Below, piece by piece: positions 12,368 to 24,900 of a DNA stretch of 64,000 nucleotides. The notes below the pieces were generated by a model. That model worked only from the letters and a program-made list of their open reading frames with translations, was not told the origin of the DNA and made no database searches. Made by a program: the position numbers and the translations under genes. Position 1 is the first letter of the stretch. Each line of letters starts with the position of its first letter. Origin of the DNA: Zingiber officinale (Eukaryota; Streptophyta; Magnoliopsida; Zingiberales; Zingiberaceae); assembly GCF_018446385.1 (NCBI RefSeq), contig NC_056002.1:33528636-33592635 (forward strand). Direction: 5' to 3'.

Positions 12368-12660
12368 AATTATATAATTATAATAATTATAAAATCATAG
12401 CTACCACCAGATTATTATAACATAGAGATAGGCGAGGTGGATTATAATATCACCAAAAATAAAATGATATATATATATTACCATCGGGATAAATAAAAAA
12501 ATACTCACGAAGATCCATCTAAACAGTCAGCATTCTTAGATTTATTATTTCATCAAAAAAAAAAAAATCCTACAATACACCACAACTCAAATTCAAATTT
12601 TTTAGATATCTAATAAACTACACGGTAGTCCCGACGCATGTCTATATATATATTTATGAG
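12368..12660. other. Short AT-rich spacer
   Basis: No gene or clear element is seen between the solo LTR and the hAT-type element. Confidence 0.4.
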
Positions 12661-12668
12661 TTATCACT

Positions 12669-13100
12669 AGGGGTGCAAATGAATCGAATCAGTTTGTAAG
12701 CGTTTCAAGTCGGCTCGAAAATTATTCTATTCCTATTCAAAATTATCGAATTCAATTCGAACTCAAACATATTCGATAATTTTTTCAAGTTGAATTCAAA
12801 CACATAATATTTATTTGATTATTCACAAATCGTTCGCGAGTCAAACTCGAATTAAAATATTATAATTATTTTTACACTACTTTAATTTAAATATATTCAA
12901 ATTAAGATTCAAGTAATTCAATTCAAATTCAAATTTAAGTCATTTTGAATTCTTGGAACGAATAAGGTATGAACCATTAACTCAAGTTAAAATTATTTAT
13001 ATTTTTGAGTTTCAAATATCCTATATATTTTTTTGAAATCGAATTCAAATATTAATATTTTTAAATTATTTGACACGATTTGATTCGTCTAAACCCCTAA
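12669..13100. mobile_element. hAT-type MITE with 8-bp target duplication
   Basis: This is a 432-bp non-autonomous DNA element. The left end AGGGGTGCAAATGAATCGAA and the right end, whose reverse complement begins AGGGGTTTAGACGAATC, form imperfect terminal inverted repeats. The flanks are ttatcact (12661-12668) and ttatgact (13101-13108), an 8-bp duplication with one mismatch, as expected for hAT transposition. The interior is AT-rich with many 'attcaa' words and no ORF. Confidence 0.75.
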
Positions 13101-13109
13101 TTATGACTC

Positions 13110-14430
13110 GCTATAATCTATTAATCAATAAGTAAAGCGTATATAATAATGCTAGTGTATTTTTTTAATTGCTATTAGGTACAGTTAGATTATAGAGTTG
13201 ATTCAGCGTTTTTAAGGCAAGTAAAATTTCCTGGCTGCATTATTCGAGCTGGATCGGCATGCATGCATGCATGGATCGCCAGAATCTACGTCCTGAGATA
13301 TCTGTCGGATTCCAAAGCTGATGATGGGGATGGCACGAGCCTAGTCTCAATCCATGCTTCTAAGTAAAGAAAACATGTTTTTTTTTAATTAAAAAATAAA
13401 ATAAAAATAAAACAAATAAAAGAAGTACGTGTTTTTTTATAATAGATCAATTATAGTTGGTTGAGATTAGTGAACTGAAATTGATTTGCCATGATGTTGA
13501 AGGATCGAGATGAACCACTTGAGTATTGTTGACCTTTAATAATTAAGCTTAATTTAAAAGTGATTAGTGCTTAACTAATCACCTCCTTCTAGGCATTGAT
13601 TAGTTCTTCATCTAGCTTGTATGTGATTTTTAATTATATTATATATGTTTCTTCTAAACAAATATTTGTTTATCAATGCCTAGCTACTTGGCGAAAACAC
13701 TTAATTATAATAACACAGATAAGATTAATTAATTAATTAAAGATTTGCTTTAGTTGTTTTAATTAGTTTGATTTTCACTCAAATATAAATAAAGCTTAAT
13801 TGTGAGCACATCGATCATAGTTAAATGCAAGCATACTACAACATAACAATTGCACTACACGACTCTAAGTTGATCTCTCTCTCTCTCTATATATATATAA
13901 TTCTTGACTAGATTAATATATTTTCTAGCAATACTTTTTGTTTCTTTGCAAAAAGGAGTGGAAAGCAATTAGATGGGTGAGTAGATGTGTTTTGGAATAC
14001 TACTGAAGAAGGTACATGGACCATCTTTATCATATGTATCTTTGTCAGATGTACAATTGGAGTGTTTAGGAGCCAAACCAGCAACTGTGGCAGTCATTTG
14101 ACTTCATCATGAACTCTTTGTTGCTATATATACACAAGAAAGAAGAAAGAAGAAGAAGAAGTTATGAGACATCACAAGGTACAATCCAATGTGCAGGTGT
14201 GTTGTGGTTTTTTCATGCAAAATCATCACAAAAAAACAAATTTTCTAGAATATTCTACAGTAATATATATAGCTTCTGCTAATGCAAGATCTTAGGAAAA
14301 GATCAAATCACATTAGATGATCTATTATACATGATTTTATCCTACATTGCAAGAGTTTGCATCTGTGGTCATATGGTCAAACGATAACAACTTTATCGTT
14401 GCACCAAAGCAGTGATTGACATCATGTTTC
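13110..14430. other. Non-genic spacer with simple repeats
   Basis: The stretch includes (CATG)n near 13258, (CT)n then (AT)n near 13875-13900, and an AAG-rich tract near 14139-14160. No exon, RNA gene or transposon end was recognised. Confidence 0.45.
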
Positions 14431-14529
14431 ATTCAGGTCGGGAGGGGAATGCAGAAGGTATAGGATCATTTTAGGGGCGTTAGCATCAAGAAGCCATTGG
14501 CAAAAAATGGTGTTGAAGAACTATCTACG

Positions 14530-14710
14530 GTGGAGACATGTGATTACATTATGAATGTTGACACACAAGAGGCTGCCTACTAGAATAAATAGGATTATCT
14601 TGAGGACATGAGATGTACCTTCTGCATTGTGGAGGAGACACATGAGCAAATATTCTTTAGGTGTGAACTGGTTAGCTAGTGAAGGATTTGATGGTGGTTG
14701 TGTATGCAAT
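14530..14710 (+). mobile_element. LINE fragment: reverse-transcriptase zinc-binding region
   Basis: A short scrap of a non-LTR retrotransposon ORF2 tail. One frame reads KRLPTRINRIILR from about 14567. A second frame, one base off, reads MRCTFCIVEETHEQIFFRCE from 14608. The C-x2-C ... H-x4-F-x2-C spacing is that of the zf-RVT domain that follows plant LINE reverse transcriptases. The frame change and the lack of any RT core upstream show a dead, truncated copy. Exact ends are not visible. Confidence 0.65.
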
Positions 14711-14759
14711 AGGAGATGTCCAGGTACCTGATGTTATGACCAATGGTGTCATTAGATGA

Positions 14760-15960
14760 GGTGAATAACTTCGATTCGTCGATTAGATTGTACAGAAGTT
14801 AAATTGACATTACAAACATCCTCCTCTTGTGATGCCATCAGTTCTAATAAATAATATCAGAGCCAGAACTGTAAAAATGCTTAACAACCTTTCAAGCTCA
14901 ACGCTAAAGGAAAGAATGAAGACTTGAAATTTCAAGTTCAAGTTCTAACAACGAGGATGTTGAGGATCTTTAAATGCATTACATTACAGAGGGACCAAGA
15001 GGGATCGACAACTTGGTGAAGGCTTGGTACCTTGTTATATTAGCCATGATTCATCATATATTAACTCCCACATCTATTTGTCCTTTTAGTCATCATGATT
15101 TACGTTCTCTGTATTAGTACTCAGACGAGTTGGCGAGCGATGCTGGGTGAGCTTTTCGCCTTTTTGCCACATCATTCATTATATACGGGCAGTGAGGCAG
15201 CATGTTTAAGGGAGTTAGTTTTGATATAGATTTGATTTTCAAGAAATGCAAGTATATATATAGGTCCTTAGACATCTACTCAAATCTGCATACTTTGTAA
15301 GACATGAGTAGCTATTTTTTATCAACATTGTATGTGTGTATACATAGAGAGAGATAATTAAGAGAGCATATTCTTAACTTATCACAATTAATATATTAAG
15401 GTATAAGAGAAATTGTATCAATAATTATAGGTAATGTTTAACATAACATTAGGGATAAAAATTGTATAGTTTATCCAAATAGTTAGGATTAATGCAATTT
15501 AATGATGCTTTTGAAAAATTATTAATCAAAGCCCACTAATTATTAACAAACAGTTATAATAATTAAACTAGTCATTGCTAAAGCAAATCATCACATTACA
15601 ATCACACAAATAGCACTGGCATACATTAATAATTAGTTAACTAAGAAACACTACAAGTTGAAACCCTAGAATAGAATAAGATCAAAAGGAAGAATAAATC
15701 AACTTAGCCAATTAATGCAAGTTTGCTAGGGTTAGGGTTTCTTGCCCTCACACATGACACAAAATAAATAACTCAAGTTGCTCTCACAAACAATATTTAT
15801 TCACATCACTCAATATATAACTATAAACCATTCCCTAATATAATTAAACTAACTTAATTTGCATCAATCAAATTACATCCATTTAATCTCTAGGCTTAAC
15901 TAATTAAACCCCTTAATTATTATTATTATTAACTTATGCAATAATTTTGCCATGATCATA
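14760..15960. other. Spacer, mostly unassigned
   Basis: No gene is supported. A word aatatcagagcc near 14855 recalls an LTR-element primer site but has no LTR beside it. From 15350 on, the sequence is plain AT-rich 3' flank of the GRAS gene. Confidence 0.4.
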
Positions 15961-15965
15961 CTTAT

Positions 15966-17159
15966 TTAGTGCCAAGAGGAGACTGAGAAGAGGGGCTTGT
16001 TCTTCCACCCCAAGAAGCAAAACCCTTCCTTCACCACCTCCATCTCGTACCCCTCCGCCGGATAATGGAGCCGCAACAGCATTTTACCTTGCGACACCGC
16101 GAATCTGCTCGGAGGGATGTTCCGAAACCCTACGGTACGCATTGCGATCTCCCACCTTTCCGACCAACAGTGGACCTCCCTGCCAGCGACCACGGTTTGA
16201 ATCTCCCGGCCTAGCCATGAATGCTCCACTTCTGACCTCTCCCTGCTTGACGGAGGCAAGGTGGCCTCCAATGACTCGAACATCGCCGAGTAGTACTCTA
16301 CGGCGGCGGCGAACTGGCGGATGGAGTTGGGGGAGCCGTTGGATGGCGGCGGCATTTCCCTCTCGGCGACAGTCACCACGGCGGGGTTGATCGCCTTGAG
16401 AGTTGTGAGAAAAGAGAGGAGTTCTTCTTCCTTTTGAAGCTTGTGGAGGAAGAGGACGCAATTGACCGCCATTGTTTCGGTGTGGTCGAGGTGCAGGTGG
16501 TCGAGAGTGGTAGGGCGATGGGGTCTGTGTTTGGGAAGGAGGAGAAGAGGTCGGAAGTCGAAGTCCAAGTGGAAGGAACGCGCGAAGGCAGTGAGGCGAT
16601 CGCCGGTGCGTCGGAGGGTTTCGAAGTCGCTCCCCGCGCCGGTGATCCTAACCGAAGGGGGACGGCCGCCGGCCGTCGCGATGGCCTGGAGGAGCGGCGG
16701 CCACTGCAGGCCGTGGTGAGCGTCGAGGTCGAGGATGTGGATGCGCCGGCGGCCGGCGACGGCCTCGAGGATGGCCTGGTTCGCCGTCAGGTGCGCGAAG
16801 CGGAGGAAGGGGGCTATCTGGTTGAAGAGGAAGTAGGCAGCGGAGGAGGAGGCGGCGGCTGGGCGGCCGGCGATGCGGAGAGAGAGGGCGCGGCAGAACT
16901 GGCGGACGAGGCGATCGGTTGCGTCGTCCGCCCCGGCGTTGGCGGCGGAGAGGAGGAGGGTGACGGCGCGGTCGGAGGCGAGGAGGTCGCCGCGGTGGAC
17001 GAGGTCGGCGCAGTGGATGAGCAGCTTCCGCGCAGGGAAAGAAGAGAAAATTGGACCGGCAGCTGGGTGGAGGTTGGAGTCATGCTGATGACAAGAACCG
17101 GCACTGCCTTCGCTGCCGCCGCCGCCTGCAGTGGTGTTGGACGTCAATGAGCCGAGCAT
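15966..17159 (-). CDS. LAS: GRAS transcription regulator, LATERAL SUPPRESSOR type
   Basis: This is a nuclear GRAS-family regulator. Orthologues (Arabidopsis LAS, tomato Ls, rice MOC1) are needed to start axillary meristems. It is a single exon of 397 residues. Domains in order: a short Gly/Ser-rich N-terminus from MLGSLTSN, leucine heptad region I with ARKLLIHCADLVHRGDLL and LVRQFCRALSLRI (about 45-105), the VHIID block IHILDLDAHHGLQWPPL, RITGAGSDFETLRRTGDRL, AVNCVLFLHKLQKEEELL, the PFYRE-type block with VVTVAEREM, FESLEATLPPSSRERSEVE and WLGREIQTVV, and a SAW tail ending FLGWKNKPLFSVSSWH. The start at 17159 is chosen because family members begin MLGS. The frame stays open to 17288, but those 43 residues look like leader. 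The coding part is very GC-rich against AT-rich flanks. It is divergent from the TRAPP gene, about 1 kb away. Confidence 0.93.
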   Translation of the reverse strand: MLGSLTSNTTAGGGGSEGSAGSCHQHDSNLHPAAGPIFSSFPARKLLIHCADLVHRGDLLASDRAVTLLLSAANAGADDATDRLVRQFCRALSLRIAGRPAAASSSAAYFLFNQIAPFLRFAHLTANQAILEAVAGRRRIHILDLDAHHGLQWPPLLQAIATAGGRPPSVRITGAGSDFETLRRTGDRLTAFARSFHLDFDFRPLLLLPKHRPHRPTTLDHLHLDHTETMAVNCVLFLHKLQKEEELLSFLTTLKAINPAVVTVAEREMPPPSNGSPNSIRQFAAAVEYYSAMFESLEATLPPSSRERSEVEHSWLGREIQTVVAGREVHCWSERWEIAMRTVGFRNIPPSRFAVSQGKMLLRLHYPAEGYEMEVVKEGFCFLGWKNKPLFSVSSWH

Positions 17160-18124
17160 GGTGGCGGCGGTGCAAGTGAGGGAATAGAATGAATGATATG
17201 ATGAAGAATGGATAGCAGTTTTGGAGAGGAAGGGGATCGATCGGAGGTGGAAGACATGAAAGAAAGAAAGATTCGGCAAAAGGCACAAGAGCTAGCGTGG
17301 TGGGGCGAGGCAATAACAATAATTGGCAGCAGATAGCTCTACTCATCTGATCAACTCATCTCCAACCTCATTTTTTTTTTTTTTTTGTAAAAAAAAAAAT
17401 TTAATTTAATTAGATATCTAATCTTCTGCCGACTAATCAAATTAATCCTGCATGTTGATCTATGCATGCAGTTTTACCCTCCTACCCAATTAAAATTTGT
17501 TTATGTACTTAAAGAGTATAAGATTAACATGATGATAATAAAATATTAAGATAAAAAAAATATAAAAAATAATAATTTTTTAATTGGGTCAATCAGATTA
17601 TTCGAGCTATTCGAGTTTGAGTTTAAGATTTTTGAATTATATTAAAATTTGAGTTGAATTCGGATTGAAGTTTTTTTTATAATATCTTACTTTACTCCAA
17701 TCCGAATCCACCGTCCGATCCAATCCACAAATTGACACTAACACCAACTTCCTTAGAAGCTTAAGTCTTTTGCTCTTGGTGGCATGTACCAGCTCAATTC
17801 ACTTTGACTTTAGTTAATTTTGATTTTTTTTAAAAATATTTTTATGCATTTTTAAATTTAATTCTTTTTTTTTTTCCATTGAAACTCTTCCATTCTTTCT
17901 TTCTATTTTGCATGTTTACTATTTTCCATCGCCGCATCGAAACAACAGTAATGAATTAATGATGATATTGATGTGAGAGTATTATCACAGGGGTAAAAAA
18001 GAAACGATATGGAAGTTGTAAGGTTGAAATGGATATTTTTTAAACTTCTGGTATTTTTAAACAATATATTTCTTTTACAGGGAGAAACAAGAGGCGAGAC
18101 AGCGTTATTGTGGAGGGAGTAGTC

Positions 18125-18151
<27 letters not shown>
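17160..18151. other. Shared upstream region of the divergent LAS and TRAPP genes
   Basis: This holds both promoters. It has poly-T and poly-A tracts near 17370-17400 and an AT-rich middle. The TRAPP leader ends in a (GA)n run at about 18125-18151, abutting the start codon. No further gene is seen. Confidence 0.5.
18125..18151 (+). repeat. (GA)n microsatellite in the 5' leader
   Basis: A run of GA dinucleotides ends directly at the TRAPP start codon. GA tracts in plant leaders can bind BPC/GAGA factors, but a role here is only a suggestion. Confidence 0.8.
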
Positions 18152-18155
<4 letters not shown>

Positions 18156-20642
18156 GAAGGGAGGTGGCGGAGAGCTGCATCGACGGTGTAATCATCGAGA
18201 TGGTCTCGGCCTACGGCCGGCGGTTCTACGCCACCAAACCGGAGCTTGCCGCGCACCGAATCGAGGCGATTGGGTACCAGGTCGGCCATCAGCTCATCGA
18301 GAGGTTCTCCTCGATTTCTTCCCTTTCGCGCACCGCTTTTTTTTCCCAGATCAGTTGTCTGATTCTTCACTTGTGCTGTTGACCTATGTTGATTTATTTT
18401 TTTAGTAATTTTTTTTTTGTACAGATCATGTTAGTTTGTTAGATTTAGTGATCAAGGGTTCCCCTTTTTGAAAATTTTGTAGTAAGAAAGGATCCATTGA
18501 GAATCTGTTGCATATAGCTGCAATTTTTCGATTTATTCCGAGGGGTTTTGGTGACTGTTGATGGCTAATGTTGAGAATTAACAGTGTTGGATCTGTGTGC
18601 GCTTCAATTTGATACTTTTGACTAGAAATCCCAAGCAAGGACTATACTTGATTATTTTTTTTCCTTTTCTGTTCATGACTGATTTTATTGAATCTGTTAT
18701 ATCCTCTTCTCAACAGAAATTGAGGAAGTCCCAAATCGAGGCACGGATTGAAATAATTGAAGTAGGATCCATTTAGGTCGAGGCATTAACATCTTACTGA
18801 ACAGAAATCAGTTCTGTAAGGTTAAGATGTTGGATCCATAATCTAACATTGGTCTTATATATGAAATAGCTACGTATTGTGGGTTGTCATATTAGGTTAG
18901 GCCCAATTAAAGTGATCAACTAAAGTTTTTTTTAGTATTTGGACTTTAATATATGCGACAGGGTATGACCCTTTATGTGTAGAGACCTTATGGGTGATTT
19001 ATATTTTTATAATGGGCTAAAACAGAAAACACCAAAGGATAATAGATAGGTTATCCCTATAAATAAGGGGTTATGGTCCTTGGGTTACACGAGTCAGCAT
19101 CTATTCTCTTTTGAATCCCATAGTCAGAGAGACCGCTGAAAGAATATTGAAGGGGTCTGTCAAGGGAATTGTGTTGATCTGGAAGGTCGACTGCATGACT
19201 CTAAAAGGTTCTTAAGCATTATGGATTCAGCTACACTTTCGCATATTTGTTGATTAATTCCTAATGATTACAAATGAAAGACCTAGGGTTTTATACGTGA
19301 TGGTTTTCACAAAAGGATTATTATGTTCTTGTTCTAACATAAGATGGTCGTTAGTTGCATGGCTTCAAGGCCTGCATGACCATATGTTGCTGTGCAGCTC
19401 AGTTTTGGTAGTACTGACTTATTGTATTCTTATAATTGTTAGCTTTATAATTTGAACTCAATTCAGTTTATAATTATCATTGGTTTTTATTTGAACGTGT
19501 ATGCAAGTTAAGTAGAAGTGAATGCCAGGCTTAAAACTCATTTGACTTGACGTTTGCACTCTTTGAAGCATGTAGTGTGTTGGTATGGTGTGGAACTGTA
19601 ATTGTACCATTCCAAACTCGAGACTGAAATTCCATATAGAGTGATGGTATCAACAAGGTTACAAAAATCATCATTGGGCTGCCATTTCTTGTACTCGAAT
19701 TAAGGGGTCAGGATCATATAACCTAAGTAAATATCTATACTTCTATATTGTGCTTAGTGACTTGGGATTTTCATAGTTGTCAAAAACTTGCATCTGAGAT
19801 CATTTTTCTTGTTAGTAAGTCAGATCAACAGTAGCTGATGGCTGGTCATTGAAGGCTCTCATTAGTGTTTTCTGTGTGTTTTTTGAATATAATATGCTTC
19901 TAAGTTCTAAATGTATTAATCCTGATAAATCCAAGTACACGAACTATTGGAAATTGAAAATATGATATGCTGTATTTTCAAATTTTTGTAAATTTATTAA
20001 TGTATTACTTTCTACTCATCTTTGAGCAGGTACACTATGGAGCGCCCTCGATTTAACGATCATCTAGAGGTGATTAAATTCATATGCAAAGATTTCTGGC
20101 AAGAGCTGTTTAAGAAGCAGATCGATAACTTGAAAACGAATCACAAGGTAATATGATTAACAGTTTAAAAAGAATCACAACCTCAGTTGCATTTTCTTTT
20201 TTCCATTTTGAAGTTGCGAACCATGTTGGCTCTGTGGCAGGGCACTTTTGTTCTACAAGATAACAATTTTCGTTGGCTCACTCGCATATCGATCGATCCA
20301 TCATCAGACAACAATGATGGATCTCAGGGCTCTTCTTCTGAAGCGACAAACCTGCTTCTGTACTTCCCATGCGGAATTATAAGAGGAGCCCTGTCAAATT
20401 TGGGGATTCCTTGTGCTGTATCTGCTGATTCATCGAATCTTCCTTTCTGTAAGTCTTCACACAATCTTATAATAATACTATAATCTTCCAGTCATATTAC
20501 TTGCAAACAGTACATTGCTCAAAAGTTATCACAGTGCACCAAAAACTGAATTGTTAGATCTTAAGAATGTATCTTTTCTCGGTCACGGAAGACATTTTGT
20601 TGATTGACAACAGGTTCGTTCATGGTACGCATAAAAGCTTAG
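18152..20642 (+). CDS. TRAPP complex subunit 6 (Trs33/TRAPPC6) homologue
   Basis: This is a core subunit of the TRAPP tethering complex and Rab-exchange factor that acts at the ER-Golgi and Golgi. Four exons join in frame: 18152-18303, 20030-20147, 20241-20448 and 20614-20642, giving 168 residues with GT-AG introns. Seen: [120 protein letters not shown] and the tail SFMVRIKA. This is the Bet3-like alpha/beta fold family, and the [14 protein letters not shown] block is the group's signature. The gene is intact. Intron 1 (1.7 kb) carries a solo LTR. Confidence 0.95.
18828..19339 (+). mobile_element. Solo LTR, copia-like, in TRAPP intron 1
   Basis: This is a 512-bp LTR fossil with ends TGTTGG and TCTAACA and a perfect 5-bp target duplication taaga (18823-18827 and 19340-19344). 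A TATA-like ctataaataagg lies near 19060. No internal region remains. It lies in sense orientation within the intron. Confidence 0.85.
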
Positions 20643-21960
20643 AGCTTCGCCTCACGCACAGCTAAGACATGAAGGTGGTTTGATTATGGATCTCGAGTTG
20701 TTTGCGATATTTTTTGAACAAAACGAAGTCGAGCTCTCTCACTTGTTCTACTTGTTGTGAAAGTATTGTTACTGTCTATGAAAATTCTGGTTCGATCTGT
20801 CTATTTGCCTTGAAACATGGCCTGGTTGACCTTAACTTTATCGAAAGTATTTAGAGTGGATTTTATATGATTTTTTTTTGTTGGATTATATTTCTAGTAA
20901 ATCTATACAAAGTCTAAGTTTCTACCTGCGAGTGATCCCTAGATTCCTCATTTCCTCTCTCCCTCCAGCCACGAGACGGATAGGTACGGTCGTGGGTGAA
21001 ATCGGCGGGTGCTGATGGGTGTGCTCGGCTTAGGATCAGGCCGGTTGAGTCAGATTTTTTTTATTTTTCTCGAAGATTCCAAACCAAGTTGACTTGATTT
21101 TGGTTGACTAAAAGAAGAGAATGTTTATTACAAATTTAAATTTTTAATAAAAAATATTTAAAAAAAAAGTAATCTTTATTTTGCTAATGTAATTTTTTAT
21201 ATATAGATATATGTTTTTTTTTCAGTTAGTATTAGATATCTAATTTATTGACTAATATTGGGATCATTAGTTGGGTCTCATCAAAATTTTATTAGGGTAA
21301 ATCGAAAAATATTTATAACAAATAATCTATCAGTGAAATATTTTTAAGTCAATCATCCATTAAAGGAAATGTATATGTTAATTCGTCGAAATTAAGATTC
21401 GATTTTTAGATAATTAGAAAATTGAAAAAACGCTAACTATTACTAGGGTTATTTTATCTCTTAGGTCAAATTATAATTTTATTCATATTTTTTTTAAAAA
21501 AAAATATCTTTCTACTTGCACAAACTAGTGACAATATAAAATTTTAGAGAAGAATTAAGAGGTTATTTTTGAGACTCAAATTCGTGATTTTTAAATCATG
21601 CGATAATAATTTTAGCATTACATTAAGACTCTCAAACAACTTCGAATCTAAAAAAAAAAAATAGTTATCAAATATAGTGTATACTTGCGAGGAAATACCA
21701 AGACTAATGGATGAATAATAATTATGGCAGAGTAACCTTTATTCAATGCGTTAACATTCCAATTTGCAATACTACTAGTTTAGCACTTCATATTACACAA
21801 CTTTCCTTTCCCGCTTTGTTTATCGAAAAAGCAAAGGGTGTACAGCCCTTATTACTTTGGGTTTAGGCATGTCGAAACAATAGCCGCTCCCCCAAGTTAT
21901 CTTCATGGTGAAAAACCCCAAGCAAAGCACCTTCAAATGATCCTTCTTCCTTCCGATAAG
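20643..21960. other. Spacer between convergent genes
   Basis: This holds the 3' flanks of the TRAPP and SEC14 genes. The middle (21060-21700) is AT-rich with homopolymer runs. Nothing else was recognised. Confidence 0.5.
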
Positions 21961-21964
21961 CACT

Positions 21965-24900
21965 TCATAGGTTGTCGATCTGCAGGCCGCTCAATGAGTG
22001 GGTTATACCGTTCTGATTCCCGATCTTGTGAAGTTCCGACCGTATTGTCTTCATGATCTCTGTTCCCTCAGGGTTTGGTTCAGGCACATCTACGTGAAGT
22101 GAGCCTTGCTTGATGAGGGGGTCCTTGGATCTCGCCTGCTGCATGGTGTAGCTATAAAGTTCTTGGTGGAAGGGATGGTTGAGGGAGTAGCAGTTGTCCA
22201 AATCCAAAGAAGAATCGCGAGATGATCCAGAGCCATTTCTTTTACAGAAATTGGGAAGGGAAGCATAGTCCATTACCTGAAGCATCCAAATTAGTTGTTA
22301 GTTGGTTGATATGATAGTCACCATCCAACGATTGGGATCATAAGAGATATAAAGTGTGTCCAGAACCAAGAATTTTGTAGCTTTATTCTTAAATTTTCAT
22401 GTACAGGTCAAATGCCTACATTTATACTAAACATTGCAAAAAGAAAGAAGCAGTAGAGGACCATTCAGAAGCTATTTCGTCATCTAAGTCATTACCCATA
22501 CTTTGGCATTCAGTTTACTATGTTTTCTGATAAAGTAAATGTTGGTTTCATAAACCGATTATTTTAAAAAAAAAATTATATATACGTTTGGTATGATTAT
22601 GCCCGCCGGAAATTGATTCCTGCCCATTATAGTAAATCTGTCACCATCTAACCAACTAAACACCCCCTAAGAATCACATTATATATATTATTGAAAATTT
22701 CATCAACTAAAATAACATATTTGTTTGTGGGCATATATCTCAACAGTAAAGACATTCATCAAAATAACTTTAAGCAGATATATTGCATTGCTTTCTAAGT
22801 ATCTTAATAGAATAACTTTGCTTTGCTCTCATAGTTTTTGATATAAAGATAATTTGTGTTGCTCTAAATTTGCAACTAAAACTTTCCCTTGACAGGAGCA
22901 ACTAGAAGATGTATTTACCTTCAATAACTCGTCCCTACCACAACCATCCAATACTTGAATTTTTCTTCTGGTTCTTTCTTGCAAAAGTGGTTTCACAACC
23001 TAAACCCCAAAGAAAGAGAGAATACATCAATAGTATGAATTTGAGCATTCTTTAAAGCTAACAGCATGATAACTTGATTTATATACCTTCCAACAAGCTG
23101 TAAAGATATATGGAGCATTAACAATATAATAAGTCTCCGTCTTTTCTGGATAATTCAAGTCATCAATAGTAGCCATGAGGGATACTAACTGTTATATTAA
23201 GAGAAGAAATGTAAATGAGTATACATCATTTATCGCACTAACTGTAACTTTAATGAAGACCGACAATTTTTGCCATGTTAATCATAAATCACACCAAGCA
23301 ATGCCATTTTGTATCGATATAAAAGAATATAAAATTAGTAAATCTTTAAAATAAATTTTAACATAATTGATTTGATACACGAGTCACACAATGGCATATT
23401 TTCATACGTGTTGTATATTGTCACTTTATCAGATCATGTGTGATGTTATCGGACCTACATAAACCTACACTCATTCTTTATAAGGCATATAACTAAAATT
23501 ATAAACTAACTTCTATACCAACACGTAGATAAAGAAGCGGAGATACACGGTCAATATAAAGAGAAGTAATAGAAAAGAATAACCTTTAAATTGCCCAAGG
23601 ATGAGAACTTTAAACCAGTCATATCCAAAACTTTGAAACATGTGCCAATGTATCGCCCATTTTTCCTACTTGCAGCGGGCTAAACAGGGAGAAAAGAGAG
23701 AACATAAATTATAGAAGCTGGCTGGATGCAAAGCAGGAATGATATATGTATCGGTACTTACCAAGACTACACGGTCTCGGTATTCATTCATCTGAATGTG
23801 TGATTGGATGTAATAGTTAACCTATATGGGAGAAGCACGGAAATATAATATACTGGATAAGACTAGATGGGAGAATTGAAAACATTTGAAAAAAAATTCT
23901 TACAGAAGCTTTGTCAAATGTGCTGAGACCAACACCTATTGCAAAGACAGGAATACCCTGTGAAAAATGGAAGTGGAAAAAATATAATCTTAGTAAAACT
24001 AGTATCACATTATTTGGGTATCATATAACAATTGATTGTAACACTTTCTTCATATAGTTGAATGCTAATGCTAACACACAAAGGTGATTTATATTCATGC
24101 TTGCATACTGCATGTATAGCTTTTACAATACAAACCATGAAACATAGTGCTTAAGATCATTGAAACAAAGTTCACTATAAGTTTATCATGAATGAGCAAA
24201 GATTCATAAATAGAATGAGTGAGAGAAAACAATTAGATTGACTAATGACAGTGTAAGATTAGGATATTGCATGGAAATGAACTTTCATATAACTAGGATA
24301 TCCAAGTGCAACAAAAAAAAAAAACAAGTTCAAAACCTTGCCTGCTTTGAATACCCTGACAACCCCATAAGCTGTGAGTCACGAATCCCCCTATATAGGT
24401 CCACCGGTGTTATAGGTTTCTGCATTTAGACAGGACCATTGTGAGAAAAATGTATATACATACTGAAAAAGTAGTGAGAATTTGCTTTACATTTCTAAGG
24501 TACTTTCTGCTTATTATGAGATCATGAAATAAACATATAAGGAACATATGTGACAGGTAGTAGTTTTGTTCCTGGTAGCTCGGGCCTTCAGGTTAAATGC
24601 AGCCCTAAATAAGTGGTGATCATTCATGGAATTAGAAGAGACATCTAAAAATAAAACATATCAAAAGGCAAAATATTGTTTAATGACATAGTATGTAGAG
24701 TTCCTACCTAAATTATCACAAGTAACAAACTTAGATCTCAATGTGAGAAAAAGCAACAAAAAAAAAAAAGTATAGTAGATCGTCTAACAAGAAGTACAAA
24801 TACTCACAGAGAAGATATCGTCAATTTGATTGTGTATCCTCCAGTTAAAACACTCCACTAGCTACCAAAAGACATAGTATAAGGCTCTTAGCAAGAAATA

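Noticed and set aside
14843-14870. Possible LTR primer site (aatatcagagcc)
   Set aside because: No LTR end abuts it and the match is partial.
16434-17150. Long plus-strand open frame of 238 codons
   Set aside because: It is the antisense of the GC-rich LAS exon. Its Gly/Val/Glu-rich translation has no family signature.
17160-17288. 43-residue N-terminal extension of LAS
   Set aside because: The frame is open, but family members start MLGS and the extension is low-quality leader-like sequence.
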